From Brevundimonas pondensis (GTDB lineage Bacteria; Pseudomonadota; Alphaproteobacteria; Caulobacterales; Caulobacteraceae): DNA of 64,000 nt. The stretch is taken from the NCBI RefSeq assembly GCF_017487345.1, contig NZ_CP062006.1:3462501-3526500 (forward strand), in the 5' to 3' direction. The notes below the pieces were generated by a model. It made no database searches and was not told where the DNA came from. It saw only the letters and a program-made list of their open reading frames with translations. Within the stretch, counting starts at the first letter, position 1; each line of letters begins with the position of its first letter. This document shows, piece by piece, positions 56,169 to 64,000 of this stretch. The translations under genes were made by a program, and so were the position numbers.

Positions 56169-57040
56169 GCGATCAGGGCCTCCAGCCCCTCGCGCCAGGT
56201 CGGGTATCTGGGCCGCCAGCCCAGTTCGGCCTTGGCGCGTGCGTTCGAGAGGCGCTTGGAGTCATTGTAGAAGCGCCGCATGGCGTCCGACACCGACGGA
56301 TCGTCCAGCGACACCTCGGGCGGCAGGGGCAGGCCGAGGCGCGTCGCCGCCCCCCTGATCACCACGTCCGCCGCCGCTGGCTCGTCGTCGGCCAGTGTGT
56401 AGGCGCGGCCGGGATGCGGGCGGGCCATGGAGGCGAAGAAGCCGGCCACGGCGTCCTCGACATGGATGCGGTTGAACACCTGGCCGGGCTTCTTCACCAG
56501 CCGGGCGCTGCCGTCGCGCAAGCGGTCGATCGGCGAACGGCCGGAACCGTAGATGGCGGGCAGACGGAAGATCTGCACCGTCAGACCCATGCCGCGCCCC
56601 GCGTCCAGCCAATCCTGTTCGGCGCGTACCCGGCGCGCGCCCTCGACGCTGGCGGCGTTCAGTTCGTCGTCCTCGAAGGCCCAGCCGCCAGCCCGGTCGC
56701 CGTAGACGGCGGTCGAGGAGACGTAACCGATCCAGTCGGGATAGGCCTGGGCGGCGCTGATCGCCGGGATCAGGGCTTTTAGGCCGGGGCAGCCGGCGCT
56801 GTCGGGGGCGGCGGTGATCAGGATGGCCGAGGCGCTGGCCACAGCGGCCTGCAAGGCGGCGGCGTCGGCCGGATCGACGGCGATGACGCCCGCCGCCGTC
56901 AGTTCCGCCCGCCGCGCCGGATCGCGGGAGGTGGCGAAGGCGCGACCGCCGCGTCGGATGGCTTCGCGCGCCGCCGCTAACCCCAGATAGCCGCCGCCGA
57001 AGACGAGCAAGGACAGGGCGGCGGGGGCAGGCTGGGTCAT
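56165..57040 (-). CDS. NAD(P)-binding SDR-like protein (YeeZ-type)
   Basis: A 291-residue Rossmann-fold protein. [22 protein letters not shown] is the dinucleotide site and [18 protein letters not shown] has the Ser and Tyr of an extended [23 protein letters not shown] follows. This pattern is typical of YeeZ-like putative epimerases or reductases of unknown substrate. It lies 10 bases after sqdB on the same strand, so it is probably in that transcript. Confidence 0.82.
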   Translation of the reverse strand: MTQPAPAALSLLVFGGGYLGLAAAREAIRRGGRAFATSRDPARRAELTAAGVIAVDPADAAALQAAVASASAILITAAPDSAGCPGLKALIPAISAAQAYPDWIGYVSSTAVYGDRAGGWAFEDDELNAASVEGARRVRAEQDWLDAGRGMGLTVQIFRLPAIYGSGRSPIDRLRDGSARLVKKPGQVFNRIHVEDAVAGFFASMARPHPGRAYTLADDEPAAADVVIRGAATRLGLPLPPEVSLDDPSVSDAMRRFYNDSKRLSNARAKAELGWRPRYPTWREGLEALIA

Positions 57041-57050
57041 GGCGGTCCGG

Positions 57051-58274
57051 TCAGGCGGTCTTGGCGACGACGGGGGCGGCGTCCGTCCCCTGGAACTGCA
57101 GCGCCTGGGCGCGCTTGCCGTTCCAACTGGAGACGCAGGGGATCCTGGCGTGGTCGGCGCGGTCGGCGTAGCGGCGGGCGATGTCGGTGACGTCGGCCAT
57201 CAGACCCTCGGCCAGGGTGATCGGCTTCAGGCCCAGGTCGCGGAACTGGTCATTGGCGACGACCAGTTCGTTCTCGTCGGCTTCCTGACGCGGGTTGGGC
57301 ACGTTGTGGACCTTGGCCCCGGTCATCTCGGCCACCATGGCGGCCAGATCGCGGACGCGGCGGCTCTCGGTCATCTGATTGAGGATCTTGACGCGGTCGC
57401 CCGATTTCGGCGGGTTCTTCAGCGCCAGTTCGACGCAGCGCACCGTGTCCTGAATGTGGATGAAGGCGCGGGTCTGACCGCCCGAGCCGTGCACCGTCAG
57501 CGGATAGCCGACCGCCGCCTGCATCAGGAAGCGGTTCAGCACCGTGCCGTAGTCGCCGTCATAGTCGAAACGGTTGATCAGGCGCTCGTCCTGCTTTGTC
57601 TCCTCGGTCTGGGCGCCCCAGACGATGCCCTGGTGCAGGTCGGTGATACGCAGGCCGTCGTTGCGGGCATAGAACTGGAACAGCAGGGCGTCCTGCGTCT
57701 TGGTCATGTGATAGATGCTGCCCGGATTGGGCGGGAACAGGATTTCCTGCTCGGTGGGGCCGTGGTCGGTGTCCACCGTGACCTTCAGATAGCCCTCGGG
57801 GATGCGCAGGCCCGCCGTGGTGTAGCCATAGACCCCCATGGTCCCCAGGTGGGCCAGGTGAACGTCGCGCCCGCTCTCGACGATGGCCGCCAGCAGGTGG
57901 TGGGTGGCGTTGATATTGTTGTCGACGGTGTAGAGCTTGTGCCGCGCCGACTTCATCGAATAGGGGGCGGCCCGCTGCTCGGCGAAGTGGACGACGCTGT
58001 CGGGGGCCCAGTCCTTGATGAGGGCGACCAGACGGTCGAATTCCTTGCCGACCGTCAGGTTGACGAAGTCGATGGAGCGTCCGCTGACCTCCTTCCACGC
58101 GGCGATACGCTCGCCCATGGTGCGGATCGGGGTCAGGGACTGGACCTCCAGCTCATTGTCGATGTTGCGGCGGCTGAGGTTGTCGACGATCAGCACCTCC
58201 CAGCCGCGCGCCGACAGGTGCAGGGCCGTGGGCCAGCCGCAGAAGCCGTCGCCGCCCAGGATCATCACGCGCAT
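57051..58274 (-). CDS. sqdB: UDP-sulfoquinovose synthase (SqdB/SQD1-like)
   Basis: A 407-residue extended SDR that makes UDP-sulfoquinovose from UDP-glucose and sulfite, the head-group donor for sulfolipid. Diagnostic text is MILGGDGFCGWPTALHLSARGWEV, VVHFAEQRAAPYSM, HLGTMGVYGY, the YxxxK pair in SIYHMTKTQDA, then DLHQGIVWGAQTEETKQDE and NRFDYDGDYGTVLNRFLMQAAVGYPLTVHGSGGQTRAF. The 293-base upstream region (58275-58567) holds no gene and presumably its promoter. The sulfolipid glycosyltransferase is not in the window. Confidence 0.9.
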   Translation of the reverse strand: MRVMILGGDGFCGWPTALHLSARGWEVLIVDNLSRRNIDNELEVQSLTPIRTMGERIAAWKEVSGRSIDFVNLTVGKEFDRLVALIKDWAPDSVVHFAEQRAAPYSMKSARHKLYTVDNNINATHHLLAAIVESGRDVHLAHLGTMGVYGYTTAGLRIPEGYLKVTVDTDHGPTEQEILFPPNPGSIYHMTKTQDALLFQFYARNDGLRITDLHQGIVWGAQTEETKQDERLINRFDYDGDYGTVLNRFLMQAAVGYPLTVHGSGGQTRAFIHIQDTVRCVELALKNPPKSGDRVKILNQMTESRRVRDLAAMVAEMTGAKVHNVPNPRQEADENELVVANDQFRDLGLKPITLAEGLMADVTDIARRYADRADHARIPCVSSWNGKRAQALQFQGTDAAPVVAKTA

Positions 58275-58567
58275 CAGTCGAACCCTCGTATCAACGTCCT
58301 GTAATGCCTAGCCGAACGCGCGCGGGGGTGAAAGCGCGGCGCTTGGGCGCGGACCGGCGGCGGGCGGAAAAACAGAGTCCAAAGAGTCCAATCGGTCTGA
58401 AATTCAGTGATGGGGATCAGGGAGATGGCCATGCTCAAGGGAGCTTGGAGCGAGGCGAAGGGGCGGCGCGTTTGGAGGGGGGCGGCGTGGCGCAAGGCCG
58501 CTGATTTTCAGGGATTGGCGGGCCTTGATGTGAAGGCGGCCGCGCTTCTTCGTTCCGGTTCGTCGTT

Positions 58568-58999
58568 CTATCGGCTCAGGGCCATCAGGATCAGCGGATA
58601 GGGGCGGCCCGCGTCGTCGGTCTCGGCGCGGCCCACGGCTCGGAAGCCCAGGCGTTCGTAGAAGGCGCGGGCGCCGGGGTTATCCTCATTGACGCTGAGA
58701 CGCCGGGCGCCCCGCGACAGGGCGTGATCGACCAACCGCCGGCCGATGCCGGAACGGTGCAGGCGCGGGTCCACGAACAGGGCCGCCAGCTCGTCGCCGG
58801 ACAGGCCGAGAAAGGCGACCGGCGCCCCGTCCTGGTCGCAGGCCCAGAGGTTAGGGTCGCCGCTGTTCAGCCAGGCGGCGACGTCGATCTCGATGGCGTC
58901 CACCGCATCGGGCGTCAGGAAAGGGTGCGTCGCCTCGACCGCGCGCCGCCAGACGGCGGTCAGGGACGTGGCGTCAGCCGGCGTCGCCGGTCGGATCAC
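58568..58999 (-). CDS. GNAT family N-acetyltransferase
   Basis: A 143-residue acetyltransferase. VIRPATPADATSLTAVWRRAVEATHPFL opens the fold. The acetyl-CoA loop is LFVDPRLHRSGIGRRLVDHAL, and NEDNPGARAFYERLGFRAVGR closes it. The GTG at 58999 overlaps the galU stop as GTGA; the longer frame upstream is galU read out of phase. It is probably co-transcribed with galU. The acceptor is unknown; the family resembles the YjaB/PhnO-like small enzymes. Confidence 0.85.
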   Translation of the reverse strand: MIRPATPADATSLTAVWRRAVEATHPFLTPDAVDAIEIDVAAWLNSGDPNLWACDQDGAPVAFLGLSGDELAALFVDPRLHRSGIGRRLVDHALSRGARRLSVNEDNPGARAFYERLGFRAVGRAETDDAGRPYPLILMALSR

Positions 59000-59874
59000 A
59001 ACAGGCTTTCGAGCGCCGCGCGGGCGGCGTCCTTCAGATCGGGGCGTTTCAGGGCCAGGGCGAGGTTGGCGCGCAGCAGGCCGATCTTGTCGCCGCAGTC
59101 GTGGGTCACGCCTTCGTATTCGTAGGCGGTGAAGGTCTGGGTCTTCATCAGCCGGTCCATGGCGTCGGTCAGCTGGATCTCGCCGCCCGCGCCGCTTTCC
59201 TGGGTCTCCAGCAGGTCGAAGATTTCCGGCTGCAGGATGTAGCGGCCCGAGATCGACATGTTGGACGGGGCCGTGCCCTGTTTCGGCTTCTCGACCATGC
59301 CCTTCATGGCGAAGCGGCGGCCGTCGCGGCTGGACGGATCGACGATGCCGTACTTGTGGGTTTCGGATTCCGGCACGGCCTCGACGCCGATGACGTTGCC
59401 GCCGACCTGGGCGTAGAGGTCCGCCAGCTGCTTCAGGGCGCCCGGCTGCGAATCCACGATGACGTCGGGCAGGATGACGGCGAAGGGTTCGTGACCGATG
59501 ATGTCGCGGGCGCACCAGACGGCGTGACCCAGACCCTTGGGCTGCATCTGGCGGGTGAAGCTCATCTCGCCGGCGGTGGCCAGTTCGGCGTTCATGGCCG
59601 CCAGGATCTCGGTCTTGCCCTTGGCCGCCAGTTGGGCCTCCAGCTCGATCTGGTGGTCGAAATAGTCCTCAATGGCCTGCTTGGCGCGGCCGGTGACGAA
59701 GACGATGTGTTCGATCCCCGCCTCACGCGCCTCTTCGACGATGTAGGACAGGATCGGCCGGTCGACGACGTTCAGCAGCTCCTTCGGCGTGGTCTTGGTG
59801 CCGGGCAGGACGCGGGTGCCCAGGCCGGCCACGGGGAGAACCGCCTTGCGAAGGCGCGCGGGGGAAGTCGTCAT
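58996..59874 (-). CDS. galU: UTP-glucose-1-phosphate uridylyltransferase
   Basis: Makes UDP-glucose for envelope glycans, and here also for SqdB. The 292-residue protein has KAVLPVAGLGTRVLPGTKTTPKELLNVVDRP, FVTGRAKQAIEDYFD, VILPDVIVDS and GMVEKPKQGTAPSNMSISGRYIL. The ATG at 59874 has AGGA upstream; the longer frame is not conserved. It follows glmS (84-base gap) on the same strand and overlaps the GNAT gene. Confidence 0.96.
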   Translation of the reverse strand: MTTSPARLRKAVLPVAGLGTRVLPGTKTTPKELLNVVDRPILSYIVEEAREAGIEHIVFVTGRAKQAIEDYFDHQIELEAQLAAKGKTEILAAMNAELATAGEMSFTRQMQPKGLGHAVWCARDIIGHEPFAVILPDVIVDSQPGALKQLADLYAQVGGNVIGVEAVPESETHKYGIVDPSSRDGRRFAMKGMVEKPKQGTAPSNMSISGRYILQPEIFDLLETQESGAGGEIQLTDAMDRLMKTQTFTAYEYEGVTHDCGDKIGLLRANLALALKRPDLKDAARAALESLL

Positions 59875-59957
59875 CAGTCGTCCTGAAACAGCCGTTAGCC
59901 GGCCTTCATAGGCGGAAATCGTGACGGTTCCAAACGGATGCCCCCGCGCGGGACGGG

Positions 59958-61772
<1,815 letters not shown>

Positions 61773-61963
61773 AGGATCTGCTCCGGTGAAGGGGCCGGGC
61801 GGTCGCGCTTTGCGCGAGGCCGCCGTAAGAGGTAAGCGAGAGGGTTCCGCCCATCCCGCCCTTTGAGTTTCGTCTAGGGGAAGCTTGGACCGGCGACATC
61901 AAAAAATGGGTTTCGGAAGGTTTCTTTGCAAACCCGACGAGCCGCCAGCGAAGGACGACGCCC

Positions 61964-63316
61964 TTGGGCGAGAGAAAATACTTCGGCACCGACGGCATTC
62001 GCGGCCGGGCCAACACCCATCCGATGACGGCCGAGGTCGCGCTGCGCGTGGGTCTGGCGGCGGGCAAGCTGTTCCGCACCGACGATGATCGTCGCCATCT
62101 GGTGGTGATCGGCAAGGACACGCGGCTGTCCGGCTACATGATCGAGCCGGCCCTGGTGGCGGGCCTGGCCAGCGTGGGCATGGACGTGCGCACCTTTGGT
62201 CCCCTGCCGACGCCGGGCGTGGCCATGATGACGCGCTCCATGCGCGCCGATCTGGGCATCATGATCTCGGCTTCGCATAACGACTATGCGGATAACGGCA
62301 TCAAGCTGTTCGGCCCGGACGGCTACAAGCTGTCGGACGAGATCGAGTTGAAGATCGAAGCCATGATGGACGAGGGCCTGGATCAGGACCTGGCCCCCGC
62401 CAACAAGCTGGGCCGGGTCAAGCGCATCGACGACGCCCCGCCGCGCTATATCGAGATCGCCAAATCGGCCTTCCCCAAGCGGCTCAGTCTCAAGGGTCTG
62501 CGGATCGCCATCGATTGCGCCAACGGCGCCGGCTACCGCGTGGCGCCGACCACCCTTTATGAACTGGGGGCCGAGGTCTTCCCTGTCGGCGTCGAGCCGA
62601 ACGGCCTGAACATCAACGCCGAGTGCGGCTCGACCCACCCCGAGGCCGTGTCCGAGGCGGTCAAACGCTATCGCTGCGACATCGGCATCGCCCTGGACGG
62701 CGACGCTGACCGGGTCATCATCTGCGACGAGAAGGGCCATGTGGTCGACGGCGATCAGATCATGGCCCTGATCGGCCTGGACTGGGCCAAACGCGGCCGC
62801 CTGAACGGCAAGGGGGTGGTGGCCACCGTCATGTCCAACCTGGGTCTGGAGCGGAAGCTGCAAGCCGAGGGTCTGACGCTGGAGCGGACCAAGGTCGGCG
62901 ACCGCTATGTCATGGAGCGGATGCGCGCCGGCGGCTTCAACATCGGCGGCGAGCAGTCGGGCCACATCATCCTGAAGGACCACGCCACGACCGGCGACGG
63001 CCTGATGGCGGCGCTGCAGGTGCTGGCGGTTCTGGTTGAGCAGGGCGTGCCGATGAGCGAACTGGCGCGCCAGTTCGAGCCGGTGCCGCAGCTGCTGCAG
63101 AACGTCCGCTACACCGCCGGCAAGCCGCTGGAAGACGCCAAGGTCAAGGCCGCCATGGCCGAGGCGGAAGCCGCGCTGAACGGTTCGGGCCGCCTGCTGG
63201 TGCGTCCGTCCGGCACCGAGAAACTGATCCGCGTCATGGCCGAGGGCGACGACGAGGCCCTGGTCAAGCGCGTGGTCTCCGACGTCTCGGCGGCGGTGAA
63301 GGCGGCGGGCCAGTAG
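61964..63316 (+). CDS. glmM: Phosphoglucosamine mutase
   Basis: Converts glucosamine-6-phosphate to glucosamine-1-phosphate. The 450-residue protein starts [21 protein letters not shown]. It has the phosphoserine loop [23 protein letters not shown], the metal loop [13 protein letters not shown], the sugar-specificity loop [13 protein letters not shown] and the phosphate-binding [15 protein letters not shown]. It starts with TTG at 61964 behind GAAGGA. Confidence 0.97.
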   Translation: MGERKYFGTDGIRGRANTHPMTAEVALRVGLAAGKLFRTDDDRRHLVVIGKDTRLSGYMIEPALVAGLASVGMDVRTFGPLPTPGVAMMTRSMRADLGIMISASHNDYADNGIKLFGPDGYKLSDEIELKIEAMMDEGLDQDLAPANKLGRVKRIDDAPPRYIEIAKSAFPKRLSLKGLRIAIDCANGAGYRVAPTTLYELGAEVFPVGVEPNGLNINAECGSTHPEAVSEAVKRYRCDIGIALDGDADRVIICDEKGHVVDGDQIMALIGLDWAKRGRLNGKGVVATVMSNLGLERKLQAEGLTLERTKVGDRYVMERMRAGGFNIGGEQSGHIILKDHATTGDGLMAALQVLAVLVEQGVPMSELARQFEPVPQLLQNVRYTAGKPLEDAKVKAAMAEAEAALNGSGRLLVRPSGTEKLIRVMAEGDDEALVKRVVSDVSAAVKAAGQ

Positions 63317-63320
63317 GGGT

Positions 63321-63350
63321 TCGGCGGGCGCCGCGTAGGGCGCCCGCCGA
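63321..63350. other. Perfect inverted repeat between convergent genes
   Basis: TCGGCGGGCGCC (63321-63332) and GGCGCCCGCCGA (63339-63350) form a 12-bp stem with a 6-base loop, directly after the glmM stop and before the convergent PLP-enzyme stop. No T-run follows on either strand, so any terminator role is uncertain. Confidence 0.5.
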
Positions 63351-63355
63351 CTGCC

Positions 63356-64000
63356 TCAGATCGCGGCCAGGGCCTGTTGCAGGTCGGCCCACAGGTCCTC
63401 GACGTTCTCGATTCCGACCGACAGCCGCACCAGGTTGTCGCCGATGCCGCTGCGCGCCTTGGCCTCGGGCGTATAGTCCGAGTGGGTCATGCTGGACGGG
63501 TGGGAGGCCAGGCTCTCGGCCCCGCCCAGGCTGACCGCCAGCTTGAACAGCCGCAGGGCGTTCAGCATGCGGAAGGCCTCGGCCTCGCCGCCGGGCAGCT
63601 CCAGCGAGAAGGTCGAGCCCGAACCCTTGCACTGGGCCGTGAAGATGGCCTGTTGCTCGGGCGAGGCGTCCGGGCCGCCGGCGGTCAGGACGGCGCTGAC
63701 GCGCGGATCGGCGCGCAGGCGTTCGGCCAGGATCAGGGCGTTTTCCTGGGCCCGCTCCATGCGGATGTGCAGGGTCTCCAGGCTGCGTAGCAGCAGCCAG
63801 GCCGTGTGCGGATCGGTGTTGGTGCCGCAGATGGTTCGCATCTCGCCGACCCGCGCCATCAGCTCGGCGGCGCCCATGCAGCCGCCCGCGATCAGGTCGG
63901 AGTGGCCGCCGACATACTTGGTCAGGGAATAGAGGACCAGGTCCGCCCCAAGCTCCAGCGGGCTCTGCCACAGGGGGCCGAGGAAGGTGTTGTCCACGGC
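63356..64000 (-). CDS. Cys/Met metabolism PLP-dependent enzyme (5' partial)
   Basis: The C-terminal 214 residues of a cystathionine gamma-synthase / methionine gamma-lyase family enzyme; the rest lies beyond the window. Visible are VDNTFLGPLWQSPLELGADLVLYSLTKYVGGHSDLIAGG with the PLP-binding Lys in SLTKY, and the C-terminal SLGGAESLASHPSSMTHSDY and GIGDNLVRLSVGIENVEDLWADL. Sulfhydrylase, synthase and lyase members cannot be told apart from this part. Confidence 0.9.
   Translation of the reverse strand, partial: AVDNTFLGPLWQSPLELGADLVLYSLTKYVGGHSDLIAGGCMGAAELMARVGEMRTICGTNTDPHTAWLLLRSLETLHIRMERAQENALILAERLRADPRVSAVLTAGGPDASPEQQAIFTAQCKGSGSTFSLELPGGEAEAFRMLNALRLFKLAVSLGGAESLASHPSSMTHSDYTPEAKARSGIGDNLVRLSVGIENVEDLWADLQQALAAI

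Noticed and set aside
58407..58601. A 64-codon frame before sqdB
   Set aside because: It overlaps the end of the convergent GNAT gene, has no known motif, and its composition is non-coding.
61773..61963. A glmS ribozyme in the glmS leader
   Set aside because: The leader has a GC-rich hairpin (about 61799-61824) but not the conserved ribozyme core, and this group normally lacks it.

Overview
The window is GC-rich, densely packed alphaproteobacterial chromosome. Gene content and order point to the Caulobacteraceae, most likely Brevundimonas or a close relative. The reasons are the rpe / heparinase-like / purH block, fabA-fabB beside an SH3-domain protein, TonB-dependent nutrient uptake, a perfect CtrA-type motif (TTAA-N7-TTAACC), and a UDP-sulfoquinovose synthase, which fits the sulfolipid reported for Brevundimonas. 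The genus is an inference. I saw no rRNA, tRNA, CRISPR array, insertion sequence or prophage. It reads as core chromosome with a few accessory patches.

Layout. 1-8.3 kb: mutS (5' end outside the window), glnD, murJ and trpS. 8.4-11.9 kb: a GNAT enzyme, an OsmC protein, a dienelactone-hydrolase-like protein, then a His-rich PadR regulator with a siderophore-interacting reductase (YqjI/YqjH type) behind paired operator-like palindromes. 12-16.2 kb: rpe, a heparinase II/III-like gene and purH on the minus strand. 16.4-18.3 kb: two exported proteins, DUF2141 and a carotenoid oxygenase with a Tat-like leader. 18.3-24.7 kb: an SseB protein, a TetR/LytTR regulatory pair, a TonB-dependent receptor and an MFS carrier. 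24.9-31.9 kb: sucC-sucD and sucA-sucB, the E2 having two lipoyl domains. 32-35.8 kb: a glutarate module (class III CoA-transferase and glutaryl-CoA dehydrogenase) around small genes. 35.9-38.2 kb: two neighbouring genes, each broken by a single-base frameshift, flanking a structured G-rich spacer.

38.4-48.5 kb is a long minus-strand translation block: infC with an ATT start, an MFS gene, rpmI, rplT, a dodecin, pheS, two tandem paralogous small genes of unknown function, pheT and a YqhA-type membrane protein. It is preceded by two tandem GT9 glycosyltransferases. 48.6-54.3 kb: a hydrolase, hslV-hslU with a sigma-32-like promoter, a BLUF photoreceptor, a MoeB-like enzyme, a D-2-hydroxyacid dehydrogenase and an SH3 protein. 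54.3-64 kb: fabA-fabB, an SDR-like protein, sqdB, GNAT, galU, glmS, glmM and the 3' part of a Cys/Met PLP enzyme, so this end is devoted to envelope lipid and sugar-nucleotide precursors.

The most interesting non-gene signal is a family of 40-bp imperfect palindromes. Six copies were found, each just 3' of a gene, and paired base changes keep the hairpin. The most interesting gene-level signal is the pair of tandem pentapeptide-like paralogs, translationally coupled inside the pheS-pheT operon.
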